A stretch of DNA of 64,000 nt from the NCBI RefSeq assembly GCF_000378405.1, contig NZ_KB899636.1, forward strand, positions 1,002,657 through 1,066,656, read 5' to 3'. Below are positions 27,638 to 36,857 of this stretch, one piece after another. The position numbers and the translations under genes were made by a program. Under the pieces are notes generated by a model. It searched no databases. It was not told the origin of the DNA and saw only the letters and a program-made list of their open reading frames with translations. The stretch's first letter is position 1. The number at the start of each line of letters is the position of its first letter. The stretch comes from Succinimonas amylolytica DSM 2873 (GTDB lineage: Bacteria > Pseudomonadota > Gammaproteobacteria > Enterobacterales > Succinivibrionaceae).

Positions 27638-28900
27638 TCAGAACAGCTCCTCTGATATTCCCTGTTCTTTCCAGAATCTTTTTAGCCATTCCTGTGCTGC
27701 GGCAATGACCTTCTGTCTTCTTCTGGAAAGCTCTGTCTGAATTTCCGCGCCCTGAAAGCCGTCCTGAATTACCGGGGCGGGGGTGATTTTTCTGGCCTGG
27801 TTGAAGAGGTACACCAGATTGTAACTTTGGGTAAAATGCTCCGGGGTTTTCTTGTCCCGGCCGCGAAAGTCGGCGGTGAGACATTCTGCCAGAATGAAGA
27901 TGTTTTCCGGCTTCTTGTAGCCTCCCATTTTGAAAAATACCCGATCCAGAATAGCCGGATCCTTGCTGTTAAGTCTGGTGTAGCTGTGGTTTTCGGAGAT
28001 TTTTACGGCAAAGTCCCGGTAGAGGGACGGAATTTTGAGAGCCGCGGCCATGGCCCTGATTCGGGGGGCTCCCTTTTCAGTATGCTTTTCGTGCCGTGGA
28101 AGGCTTTCCGGAGGAGTTTCCAGCTTCCCGAAATCGTGAGTCAGCATGGCAAATCTGGTAACCGGATTCCGAGTAATACGGGAAATTTCCCGGAGTGTAA
28201 GCATGGTATGGTCAAATACGGTACCTTCAGGGTGAAAGTCCGGAGGTTCCGGGATACCGTGAAGGGCGGCAATATCGGGCATGACACATTTCAAAGCCCC
28301 GGTTTTTTCCAGAAATATGAAGTACTGTTCCGGATTGTCAGTAGAGAGTGCCTTTTCCGTTTCAAGCCAGATTCTTTCAGGTGTCAGTGCTTCAAGTTCT
28401 CCCGAAGCGGCCATCTCGGTGCAGAGTTTTTCCGTTTCCGGCGCTACCCGAAACCCCATCCGGAAAAAACGGGCATAGAATCTGGCTAGCCGGAGCACCC
28501 GGAGGGGATCTTCAGAGAAGGCCGGTCCCGCATGTCTCAGAATGCGGTTCGCAATATCCTGGGCTCCGTTCAGGGGATCTACCAGATTGCCATGTTCATC
28601 CTCGGCAATGGCATTGATGGTGAGATCCCGGCGTTTCAGATCCTCAGTTATGGAGATGTCCGGAGAAAAGTCGCACACAAAGCCGTTATAGCCATGTCCG
28701 CTTTTTCTCTCGGTGCGGCAGAGGGCATACTCCTCTCCGGTTTTTGGGTGGATAAATACCGGAAAATCGTGTCCTACCTGCCGGTAGCCCAGCCGGAGAA
28801 GATCCTCGGGAGTTGCTCCTTCAACGCAGTAGTCGCGATCCTTGCCTTTGATACTAAGAATTCTGTCGCGGACAGCGCCGCCTACCAGATAAATCCGCAT
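27638..28900 (-). CDS. cca: multifunctional CCA-adding tRNA nucleotidyltransferase
   Basis: This enzyme adds CCA to tRNA 3' ends. The 420-residue product shows GGAVRD (7-12), the KDRDYCV catalytic carboxylates (near 19-25), RRDLTINAIA, and an HD phosphohydrolase domain (AMLTHDFGKLETP), the class-I gammaproteobacterial form. GGGAGG precedes the ATG. It is divergent from gspA. In E. coli it also sits between ygiM and uppP. Confidence 0.95.
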   Translation of the reverse strand: MRIYLVGGAVRDRILSIKGKDRDYCVEGATPEDLLRLGYRQVGHDFPVFIHPKTGEEYALCRTERKSGHGYNGFVCDFSPDISITEDLKRRDLTINAIAEDEHGNLVDPLNGAQDIANRILRHAGPAFSEDPLRVLRLARFYARFFRMGFRVAPETEKLCTEMAASGELEALTPERIWLETEKALSTDNPEQYFIFLEKTGALKCVMPDIAALHGIPEPPDFHPEGTVFDHTMLTLREISRITRNPVTRFAMLTHDFGKLETPPESLPRHEKHTEKGAPRIRAMAAALKIPSLYRDFAVKISENHSYTRLNSKDPAILDRVFFKMGGYKKPENIFILAECLTADFRGRDKKTPEHFTQSYNLVYLFNQARKITPAPVIQDGFQGAEIQTELSRRRQKVIAAAQEWLKRFWKEQGISEELF

Positions 28901-29038
28901 TATTCCTCCCGGGTGTTGAGCATTTTTGTTTGAGATAATTCATGATAAAACCCGTTTACAGTGTAAAATATCATCCTTCTACGAACAACTGAATATTATT
29001 CGGTATTCCTCAAGTTTTGCATGATAAAGGTTGAGACC

Positions 29039-31648
29039 ATGTACAAGAGTTTTTTCGGACTGAACGAGCTTCCCTTCAGTATCTCTCCGAATCCTAAATA
29101 CTTTTATCTCAGCAGCCACCATAAGGAGGCCCTGTCCATGCTGCGGCACGGCATCATGGATTCCGGAGGCTTTGTGCTGTTCACCGGAGAGGTGGGAACC
29201 GGAAAGACGGTGATTTTAAGGACTCTTCTGAACTCCATGCCTGAGGATATTGCTACTGCCGTTATCTATGATCCTGCGCTGCCGCTTCTGGAAATGCTGG
29301 AGAAAATCTGTGAAGAGTTTGGCATTCAGATTCCGGACAATGCCGGTAAAAGAGCGCTGACCGATCTTATCAGTGATTTCCTCAAGGGACTTCATGCACA
29401 GGGGAAAAGGGCTGTTCTCCTTATAGACGAAGCTCAGCTGATTCCTGATGAAGTGGTAGAGCAGGTAAGACTGCTGACCAACATTGAAACCGACAATAAA
29501 AAGATTCTGCAGGTGATTTTGGTGGGGCAGCCGGAACTTCAGGAAAAATTTCGTCAGTCCCATATGCGTCAGGTGGCTCAGCGTATTACCGCCAGATTTC
29601 ACCTGCTGCCGCTATCCCTGGAAGAGGTTGATGCCTACCTCAGATACCGGATGCAGGCTGCGGGATGTGTGCAGATCATTTTTTCGAACGCTGCGGTCTC
29701 TGAGCTTTACCGTTTTTCCCACGGTATTCCAAGAATAATCAATGTGGTAGCTGACCGGGCACTTCTGGCGGCCTTTGTGGATCGTTCCCCGAAGGTGGAG
29801 CGTCGCCATATGCAGCGGGCGGCTCGGGAGGTTTTAGGAACCAAGACTCTGCCGGAAAGGGTGAAGGAGAGACTTCAGGTGCTGCAGTTTTCCGGAAAGC
29901 TGCTTCCTCTGGCGGTTACTGCCGTGCTTATGATCGGGACGGGCTATTTTTTGGGAACCTGCACCGGGAAGTCCCTTAATGATTTTTCAGAGCGGGAGGT
30001 TATTCAGGAGCTTAAGACGGATCCGGATGTTATGGCCCTTGCCGAAGAGCTTCAGGAGCTCAGGACCCGGCAGAAGAATTTCGAGACAGTAAAAAGAGAG
30101 CAGACCCGCTTTGCTGCCGATATCCTTAACAACAGCTTTGAGGAATCATCCTGGAAGAATCTGGTACAGCTCTGGGGAGTTACCAGCATTCCGGATGATG
30201 CACGGGAAGCCTGGAAGTATCTCGGTGCGCTGGGCTACCGCTGTCTCAGGGGCAAGTCGTCTCTCAGCGATCTTGAACGTTACAACGTTCCGGCGGTGGT
30301 GCAGCTAATGGATAAAAAGCTGACACCGTTCTATGCCGTGCTTCTTAAAATGAACGAGCAGTATGCAGTGATTCTTATGAATGGCCGGGAGTGGATCATG
30401 CCCCGGGAATGGCTGGAGGATTCCTTTGAAGGAGACTTCACCCTGATCTGGCCTTTGCCGGACGGTTTTGCCGAGGTGGACGAAAACAGCTCCCATAAGG
30501 CTCAGGAACAGGTCTTTAACATGCTGAGGCGTTATGATTCAGGTGATGAAACCGAGTTCAGGACCTGGGATTCCGATGTGCAGAATATGGTTTCTGCATT
30601 TCAGCGTGATTCAGGTCTTCCTGAAACCGGAGTTGCCAGTATTGAAACCCTGTGGGCTCTTCTGCCGTATGCAGACACCGATAACCCTCTCTACAATCAG
30701 TACATTCTGCCGGAAGATCTGGAACGGGCCAGAAGAGGAGAGCCCGTTTCCGCAGGAGAGGTTCCGGAAGCTTCCCGTTCCGGAGAAATGACAGATGACG
30801 ATAATACCGGAAATCCCGGTCATGAGCCGTCTCCGGCGGATCTGGCGCTTTCGGAAATTCTGGAAGGCTCTGATTCCTCTACCTCCGGAGGCGAGGGAGC
30901 AGGGGCGGATTCTGAAGCAGACCTTTCACCAAAAACTATAAAGGAGCCCCATAATAATTCCGGGCCCGGGGGGACGGAACAGCCCCGGAATGTTTCTGAT
31001 AGTGTTTCCGGTTCTGAAGCTCCTGAAGCCGTGAAATCCGGTCATCACGATGGTTCCGAACAGCAGCTTTCTCCGGAAAAGAATCCGGAGCCTGATGCCG
31101 GGAAAGATAAGTCTTCCCAGAAGGTTCCGGAACCGGTAAGCGGCACCGTCATGGCAGCTAATCCTGCGGAAGTACGGGATCGCACCCTGAACGGGGTTAA
31201 TCTCAGGACCGAAGCACTGACAGCAAAGCCCGAGGCAGATTCGGCCAAGAAATCTGGCAAAACTTCCAGTGCGGGAAAAACGTCAGGAAAGGCTCCTGAA
31301 AAACCGGCAGAAAAGCCGCACGGGAAATCAGCGGCTGCAAACAGGGCGGCTGACAAAAAAAATGACAGGCCTGCTGATAAAAATAATGAAAAAGTCCCTG
31401 AGAAACCAGCGGAAACGACAGGTGGGGCGCCGGCTATGAATGCTCCTGCCGCTAATACTCAAAAATCCCAGCAGAAGGTGCTGTCGAGTCCGGGAGTTCC
31501 CGGGGGCGAAGCGCTGCCTCCCGCTTTCAGAGGGGAGGCTGATATGGGGCTGGACATGCTTAATATTCTGGAGAGCGAAGCCAGCAGATCCGGTGTTCCT
31601 CTGAGCACGGATCAGGAAACGGTCAATGCAGAAAATGGAGGAGAGTGA
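29039..31648 (+). CDS. gspA: type II secretion assembly ATPase GspA (ExeA-like)
   Basis: ExeA-type proteins pair with GspB to place the secretin in the wall. The 869 residues begin with a MYKSFFGLNELPFSISPNP AAA+ head (Walker A GEVGTGKT near 44-51, Walker B AVLLIDEAQL). A membrane helix follows near 285-300, then a C39-like and peptidoglycan-binding region (to about 560). The last 240 residues are Pro/Glu/Lys/Ser-rich and unstructured. I use the ATG at 29039 (AAAGG upstream) over the in-frame ATG at 29021. No other gsp genes are in the window except gspB. Confidence 0.9.
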   Translation: MYKSFFGLNELPFSISPNPKYFYLSSHHKEALSMLRHGIMDSGGFVLFTGEVGTGKTVILRTLLNSMPEDIATAVIYDPALPLLEMLEKICEEFGIQIPDNAGKRALTDLISDFLKGLHAQGKRAVLLIDEAQLIPDEVVEQVRLLTNIETDNKKILQVILVGQPELQEKFRQSHMRQVAQRITARFHLLPLSLEEVDAYLRYRMQAAGCVQIIFSNAAVSELYRFSHGIPRIINVVADRALLAAFVDRSPKVERRHMQRAAREVLGTKTLPERVKERLQVLQFSGKLLPLAVTAVLMIGTGYFLGTCTGKSLNDFSEREVIQELKTDPDVMALAEELQELRTRQKNFETVKREQTRFAADILNNSFEESSWKNLVQLWGVTSIPDDAREAWKYLGALGYRCLRGKSSLSDLERYNVPAVVQLMDKKLTPFYAVLLKMNEQYAVILMNGREWIMPREWLEDSFEGDFTLIWPLPDGFAEVDENSSHKAQEQVFNMLRRYDSGDETEFRTWDSDVQNMVSAFQRDSGLPETGVASIETLWALLPYADTDNPLYNQYILPEDLERARRGEPVSAGEVPEASRSGEMTDDDNTGNPGHEPSPADLALSEILEGSDSSTSGGEGAGADSEADLSPKTIKEPHNNSGPGGTEQPRNVSDSVSGSEAPEAVKSGHHDGSEQQLSPEKNPEPDAGKDKSSQKVPEPVSGTVMAANPAEVRDRTLNGVNLRTEALTAKPEADSAKKSGKTSSAGKTSGKAPEKPAEKPHGKSAAANRAADKKNDRPADKNNEKVPEKPAETTGGAPAMNAPAANTQKSQQKVLSSPGVPGGEALPPAFRGEADMGLDMLNILESEASRSGVPLSTDQETVNAENGGE

Positions 31649-31650
31649 TT

Positions 31651-32565
31651 ATGTCATTGTTTTCAGAAGCGGACAGTCTCAAAAACGAAGCCTCCGGCAT
31701 TGATCTCATGCCAGGAAGGGATGCCCGGATTGTATGGCTGTGGAGAGCCGTTTTCGGGGGGGTGGCAGTGCTGACTCTGTCCTACGGCTATATTTTGGGA
31801 TACCGCAGCAACAGCAGTGAATACAGTGCTTTTTACGAACAGGAGAAGGTTCAGGTGCTGGAGGGGCTTCGGAAGTCTGCTGACAGTATCCGGGTAGCCA
31901 TGGAGTCTGATGATGCCGAGGATTATCCATTTATAGACAAGCCCCGTATTCACAATTTCAATATTCGCTACAGCGAGGATGATTTTGCCAGCACCAGCGG
32001 TGATCCCCGGAGGACCGACTCTGCTGCGAAGTCAGGCAGGGATGATTTTTATGCTGATGAATACGAGACCTCCATTCCCAAAAGCTCTCGGGATCGGAAG
32101 AAGGATGATACGGCAAATTCCGGAATCGAAATAGCCGCCAGACAGGATAAAAAGAGTCCGGCCAGACAGCCTGACACCAAACCCAGACAGGAGAACCGGG
32201 TTGAGACCAAAAAGCCTTCTGTTCAGGATCTTTTTTATGAAGCTGTTGAAAGCACCGGCGGCATGGAATCCTTCCAGCCGGAGGCCGGACGATCCCAGAA
32301 GGCCCGGGATCGTAAAATGTCTCAGGAGGCCATCCCCCTGGGATCACTTCCGGACAGTATCAAAAACCAGATTCCTTCATTTGTCTACAATGCACACAAC
32401 TATTCTACTGACAGCTCTCGCCGTTCAGTAACTCTTAACGGAGTAAGCGTTAAGGAAGGGGGGCGCTTCAGAAATCTGGATGTGGTGAAAATCGGCGAGG
32501 ATTATGTGGTATTCCGGGTGCAGGGACAGAGCTTCAGCTGGAAAGCTATGGACGACTACCGCTAA
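31651..32565 (+). CDS. gspB: type II secretion protein GspB (ExeB-like)
   Basis: A 304-residue membrane protein. One helix lies near residues 30-50 (WLWRAVFGGVAVLTLSYGYIL), followed by a charged periplasmic stretch and a C-terminal domain with the GspB pattern (PSFVYNAHNYSTDSSRRSVTLNG, VKEGGRFRNLDVVKI). It works with GspA to insert the secretin. The ATG at 31651 (GGAGGAG 7 bp before) is preferred over the GTG at 31645. The gspA stop overlaps this region, so the two are translated together. Confidence 0.88.
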   Translation: MSLFSEADSLKNEASGIDLMPGRDARIVWLWRAVFGGVAVLTLSYGYILGYRSNSSEYSAFYEQEKVQVLEGLRKSADSIRVAMESDDAEDYPFIDKPRIHNFNIRYSEDDFASTSGDPRRTDSAAKSGRDDFYADEYETSIPKSSRDRKKDDTANSGIEIAARQDKKSPARQPDTKPRQENRVETKKPSVQDLFYEAVESTGGMESFQPEAGRSQKARDRKMSQEAIPLGSLPDSIKNQIPSFVYNAHNYSTDSSRRSVTLNGVSVKEGGRFRNLDVVKIGEDYVVFRVQGQSFSWKAMDDYR

Positions 32566-32708
32566 GGGGGAGAGCTGGAAAGCGCATTGTTCTCGATAGA
32601 ACGTCAGTTGGTATTATTGAGCGGTTAGATAGAAGGCCGACGCCATAGGATTCCCGGCAGCGGCCATTATGGGAGGGAAGCAAGGAATGGGTATACTTCC
32701 AGTATCTA

Positions 32709-33542
32709 TTAGTAGTAATCGTCCCGCTTTCTTCTCGGACGGGGCAGATATACCAGAATCACCCCGATAACGGCGCCGGCACCGGCGATGAGAGCTCCGT
32801 TTTTCCACCAGCGGATCTGCATTTCCTGTTCCCTGGTCTTAAGCTGGGCGTCAAGATCGGCCTTGAGAGCCCGGGCTTCCTTGAGCTCTTCTACCTGGGA
32901 CAGCTGTTCCTTCTCCAGCGCGGCGTGGGCTATCTTGAGCTGCTCTAGCTCCTTCTTTTTTTCGCGGAGCTCTCTGGCGTTTTCGCTGTCGATATTGTCA
33001 AGCTTGTACTTGAGCTCGGCGTTTTCACGGGTAAGCTCTTCAACCTGATAGCGGTAGCTCTTTTCTTCCTGGATATATTTCTTGGGAATCCATGCTTCCT
33101 GACCGTTGGGCTTGATTACCTGATAGTAGTCCTTCTTTTCGGAAATAAACTCCAGCCGGTCTCCGGGGTGAACAGTTCCGGTAAGCTTGTACTCTTTGCC
33201 GGGACCGCGGGTAGTCCAGATGCCTTCGTTTTCCGAGACATACACGAATTTTGCTCCGGCGCGGCTAGCTGGACGCGGATTGTCTGTCTGCTGACTGTCA
33301 ATGCTGTCTGCGCCGGCTGCCGGGGCTGGCTTTTCAGCAGCCGGGACTGGGCTGTCTTTATTGCTATCTGCGATTTCGCCGGGCGCAGAAACCGTATCTC
33401 TGGCCTCGGCTGCTTTTTTGGCCATAACGGCATCTCTGGTCGGAATTTCTATGGTTTCCGGCGCCGGTTCAGCCAGAGCAGTTTCTGCCATCAAGATTCC
33501 TGCTGTAAGACCTAGTAGCACGGCTGATTTTAGTTTTATCAT
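32709..33542 (-). CDS. ygiM: SH3-domain inner-membrane protein, YgiM-like
   Basis: A 277-residue protein of the bacterial SH3-domain family whose E. coli member YgiM also neighbours cca. It has a signal peptide (residues 1-24), an acidic/Ala-rich linker, an SH3b domain (about 95-160, with VYVSENEGIWTTRGPGKEY), a coiled coil (about 165-245) and a C-terminal membrane helix with a basic tail (RPRRKRDD). The role is unknown; a link to the wall is likely from the SH3b fold. Confidence 0.88.
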   Translation of the reverse strand: MIKLKSAVLLGLTAGILMAETALAEPAPETIEIPTRDAVMAKKAAEARDTVSAPGEIADSNKDSPVPAAEKPAPAAGADSIDSQQTDNPRPASRAGAKFVYVSENEGIWTTRGPGKEYKLTGTVHPGDRLEFISEKKDYYQVIKPNGQEAWIPKKYIQEEKSYRYQVEELTRENAELKYKLDNIDSENARELREKKKELEQLKIAHAALEKEQLSQVEELKEARALKADLDAQLKTREQEMQIRWWKNGALIAGAGAVIGVILVYLPRPRRKRDDYY

Positions 33543-33712
33543 GTTTGCCTGTTTTCCATCTGTCTATCAAAAAGTGTGATTATTCTACTAAAAATGATGA
33601 CAAAAGGCTATTGATGGTATCTTTCCCGGCTTCCGGATGGGAGGCTTACGAAGAGCATGGAATCCGGAAATCTGCAGTAATTTGCAGTAATTTGCAAGAC
33701 TTGCCAGAGGGA

Positions 33713-33752
33713 TCAAAAAAGGCATGACCGTTTGTCTAAAACGATCATGCCC
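33713..33752 (-). terminator. terminator of the DUF47-pit operon
   Basis: GGCATGACCGTTT-GTCTA-AAACGATCATGCC with one mismatch, followed by a T-run on the minus strand. It may also stop ygiM-side transcription. Confidence 0.85.
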
Positions 33753-33775
33753 CGAACAGCCTTATGCTTTCTTTA

Positions 33776-35050
33776 TCAGGAGATGGCCAGAAGCACGGTT
33801 TTCATGATGAAGTAGACAATGATGGCGAAAAACGCTCCGGCCGGAACAGTTACTACCCAGGACACCACAATGTTTCGCACGATATTGAGATTTATGGCAG
33901 CAATGCCTCGAGCCAGTCCGACGCCCATGATGGCTCCCACCAGAGTCTGGGTGGTAGATATGGGGAGTCCGGTTCCTGAAGCCAGAACCACAGTACCTGC
34001 CGTAGCCAGCTGCGCTGCAAATCCGCGGCTGGGGGTGAGAGCTGTAATTCCCGAACCTACAGTGTTCATAACCTTGTAGCCGAAGGTGGCCAGACCTACC
34101 ACCATTCCCAGAGCCCCCAGAAGAAGAACCCATGACGGAAAGGACACGGCTCCTGACGGCATTTCTCCGTTAGAGGAAAGAATAGCCGCCACCGAAGCCA
34201 GAGGTCCGATAGCGTTGGCCACATCGTTGGAACCGTGGGCAAAAGCCATAGCGCAGGCGGTCATCAGCATTAGTACGGAGAACAGCTTTTCGACATTGGC
34301 ATAATGCTTCTTGGCTTCCAGAGTCTGATCGAAATGTAAAAAACTGAACAGAATCTTGGCAACAATTCCGGCACATATGGAAATTCCCAGTCCGAGAAGC
34401 CAGCTCTCACTGGCGGTAAGTTCAATGTTTACATGCTTAAGCCCCTTGTCCAGGGTTACTACCGAAATTATGAGAACGGTGAGAAAGACGTAGTAGGGAG
34501 CGATTCTTTTGGCATGCTTCAGGGGATGAAACTTGCAGAATATAAAACGCTGTATATGCACAAACAGGAAGAATGAGAATACTCCGGCGATGACCGGGGT
34601 GATGACCCAGGATCCGACAATTCCCCCGAAGGCATCCCACTGTACGGCTTTGATTCCGGAAGCCACCACACCAAAGCCCACCAGAGCTCCGATAATGGAG
34701 TGAGTGGTGGAAACCGGCCAGGAAAACAGTGTAGCTACTATCAGCCAGAGTCCGGCTGAAAGCATGGCGCTTATCATTCCCAGCACCAGATCCTGAGCGG
34801 GAATAGTGCATTCCGGAGAGAGAATGCCATCCTTTATGGTGGATACCACCTCGCCGCCAGCCAGATAGGCTCCGAGGAATTCAAAAATAATGGCGATGAC
34901 GATTGCCTGTCTCACGGTAAGCGTTTTGGTGCCCACCGATGTTCCCATGGCGTTGGAAATATCGTTGGCTCCGATCCCCCAGGCCATAAGGAAGGCAACC
35001 ACAGCGGCAAATCCGATAAACATCCCGCTGTGAGCTAACATAAATTCCAT
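33776..35050 (-). CDS. pit: low-affinity inorganic phosphate transporter PiT
   Basis: A 424-residue inner-membrane phosphate (metal-phosphate) carrier of the Pit family. The duplicated PD001131 signature is visible as GANDISNAMGTSVGTKTLT (near 28-46) and GSNDVANAIGPLASV (near 265). About ten membrane helices can be drawn. I choose the ATG at 35050 over the GTG at 35059. It follows the DUF47 gene by about 12 bp, a common pair in which the partner helps control the transporter. Confidence 0.93.
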   Translation of the reverse strand: MEFMLAHSGMFIGFAAVVAFLMAWGIGANDISNAMGTSVGTKTLTVRQAIVIAIIFEFLGAYLAGGEVVSTIKDGILSPECTIPAQDLVLGMISAMLSAGLWLIVATLFSWPVSTTHSIIGALVGFGVVASGIKAVQWDAFGGIVGSWVITPVIAGVFSFFLFVHIQRFIFCKFHPLKHAKRIAPYYVFLTVLIISVVTLDKGLKHVNIELTASESWLLGLGISICAGIVAKILFSFLHFDQTLEAKKHYANVEKLFSVLMLMTACAMAFAHGSNDVANAIGPLASVAAILSSNGEMPSGAVSFPSWVLLLGALGMVVGLATFGYKVMNTVGSGITALTPSRGFAAQLATAGTVVLASGTGLPISTTQTLVGAIMGVGLARGIAAINLNIVRNIVVSWVVTVPAGAFFAIIVYFIMKTVLLAIS

Positions 35051-35062
35051 GGGTGACACCTA

Positions 35063-35740
35063 TTATGCTTTTGAAACCATGGCTTCCAGTCTGGAGCCTA
35101 CTCGTTCGGCCTGATCCGCAAGGTCTCCGATTTTTTCCAGGACCTTGTAGAGGAAAATTGCATCCACAGGATTAATTTCGTTTTCTCTGAGGTACAGCTC
35201 GTGTCTCAGATTTATCTGGATCTGGTCGGTATCATCTTCAATCATGTCAAGATCCCGCACCATGCTTTCCACTACTCTGATTTCCCGGCCGCGGAATCCT
35301 GTTTCCAGAAGATCATCAAGCTGGTGAATTACCTTTACGGCAAGCTCGGTGGCATCGAGACAGCGGTTGATGTACTTCATAAAAAGCTCTTTGACCTCGG
35401 TGGGAATATGAAGCTGCCGCCCTACCATGATTCCGGCGATATCCTTTGCCCGGTTGGCAATTTTGTCCTGCTGGTTCACCAGATCCAGAAGATCGGTCCG
35501 GGCCAGAGGCATGAAGAGAGAATTGGGGAGATTCAGACGGATTTCGCGCTTCAGGAGATCCGCCTCCTTTTCCTTGGCGCTGATTTTCTGCTGACAGGCC
35601 AAGGCCTTTTCCCAGTCGTCAGAAAAAACACATTCAAAAAATTCCGGAAGATCCTTGCAGCATTCATGAACCTTCTGAATATGGTGATACATCGGTTTGA
35701 GCGGGGACTTGGCAAACAGGCTTAGAAAGTTTACCGGCAT
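35063..35740 (-). CDS. DUF47 family PhoU-like protein
   Basis: A 225-residue helical protein related to PhoU, paired with Pit transporters in many bacteria. The pattern FECVFSDDWEKALACQQKISAKEKEADLLKREIRLNL and the E-x-x-x-D spacing are seen in the N-terminal half, and the end is FLYKVLEKIGDLADQAERVGSRLEAM. The ATG at 35740 has AGGAGG 5 bp before it, so the longer frame to 35770 is not used. It probably modulates the phosphate transporter; that is family inference. Confidence 0.9.
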   Translation of the reverse strand: MPVNFLSLFAKSPLKPMYHHIQKVHECCKDLPEFFECVFSDDWEKALACQQKISAKEKEADLLKREIRLNLPNSLFMPLARTDLLDLVNQQDKIANRAKDIAGIMVGRQLHIPTEVKELFMKYINRCLDATELAVKVIHQLDDLLETGFRGREIRVVESMVRDLDMIEDDTDQIQINLRHELYLRENEINPVDAIFLYKVLEKIGDLADQAERVGSRLEAMVSKA

Positions 35741-35806
35741 GGGCACCTCCTTATACAGAAAACCGGTCATATTTTACCTTTCCTTCCGTATCTGAACAAT
35801 AAAATT

Positions 35807-35867
35807 ATCCCCGTCCGTCCGAGGGCCGAAATTCCTGCGTAACAGGGCTATTTTGCAGGACGGGGAT
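35807..35867 (-). other. long stem-loop in the DUF47-pit leader
   Basis: ATCCCCGTCC (35807-35816) and GGACGGGGAT (35858-35867) are perfect inverse copies. A second pair, TCCTGC and GCAGGA, sits inside. It would fold in the 5' leader of the DUF47-pit transcript, or end a transcript from the other side. No T-run is present. Confidence 0.4.
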
Positions 35868-36197
35868 ATGCTCTTCCGTAATGTTCTGTGAGGTGTAATG
35901 CAATTAGCAATTGCCTGTAAATATCTTATGCAAAGTTGGTACCAATGCGCACTATGATGTGAACATATCTACCGCTGTGCGGGTATCAGGGAGCTAAGAG
36001 CCGGCGCGGGCATCAGTCCAGGCTGTTTAGAGCAGAAGCCGCAACGAAGGTCATGGTTAGAGTGAAGGAGGCGGCAGGAAAGGTCTTCTGGAAAAACAGC
36101 CAGAGCTTCCTGAAGCTTTAAACTGTTTCAGGGATTTGTCGCCTTTTCACGAGATCCGCTGGGTAGTTGCGCTGGAAAGTCAAAAGTCTGAGGGCGC
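35868..36197. other. intergenic stretch without a recognised gene
   Basis: I find no convincing gene here. A perfect palindrome GCAATTAGCAATTGC is at 35900-35914. From about 35980 to 36120 one frame stays open for about 47 codons but has no family match and no start. It lies next to an IS relic. Confidence 0.3.
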
Positions 36198-36524
36198 TTG
36201 CAGGTGAGCTGTATGGAGAAGGAACGCTATTATCTGAAAGCAAAAGCAGCAAAATTGTATATCACAGCTGACGGTGATGGGAGTAACGGTGATCGTTACA
36301 GTTTTTGGCAATCCGAATTTCAAAAGCTTGCAAATGACCGCGGCTTTCCAATATTTAGGATTCCCATTTTTCTCCGGGAACTTTGGTGCCGTTTTTGTGG
36401 CCTAAACGCAGGAAATATCATAAAGGGCACGGATAATCTGTTTTCTGTCTGTCTGAGATTCCCCCGGAAACGGGACTTTTTCTGGAAGTGCAAAAAACGC
36501 TGCCGAATCGCTTTATGGTTATAA
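36198..36524 (+). pseudogene. relic of an ISAzo13-like transposase
   Basis: The frame contains KLYITADGDGSNGDRYSFW, which matches LYITADGGGSNGRRNKLW of the intact ISAzo13-like transposases at 41303 and 49003. A little further on, HF-PPGT can be read only after a frameshift (near 36363-36390). The rest is unrelated. It is an old, decayed copy between the phosphate operon and the CYTH gene. Confidence 0.75.
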
Positions 36525-36857
36525 GAATCAGCTGAAACCTTCTTTGCTGTACTCTGGTTGCGTGGATTCTCTGGCTGATCCAGAGGGGCTGTAGCTATCA
36601 GCGTTAGGATTGATCAGCCTGATAATATGTTGCTCTGGTATACGAGCTAGTTACCAGAAACCAGCTGCTTATTGTGATAGAGTTAAGAACAGATAATCTG
36701 CCGGTGCAGCAGATTAGGATGCAGGACTGATTCAGGAGCTGCACAGACTATCATTCATTACAGCAGTCATTATCGGCATTAACTATAATTTCAAAACCAG
36801 GCCCGCCGGCGTCTGATTGAAAATCGGTCTTAATATTTATCCTCAGGAGGCATGTGC
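36525..36857. other. intergenic stretch before the CYTH gene
   Basis: No gene or RNA is recognised between the transposase relic and the CYTH gene, apart from small hairpins. Confidence 0.3.

Noticed and set aside
27827-28489. 220-codon frame on the plus strand
   Set aside because: Antisense shadow of cca.
35980-36120. RNA-like or protein-like stretch before the IS relic
   Set aside because: No start codon, no known RNA signature; reported only as an unexplained gap.
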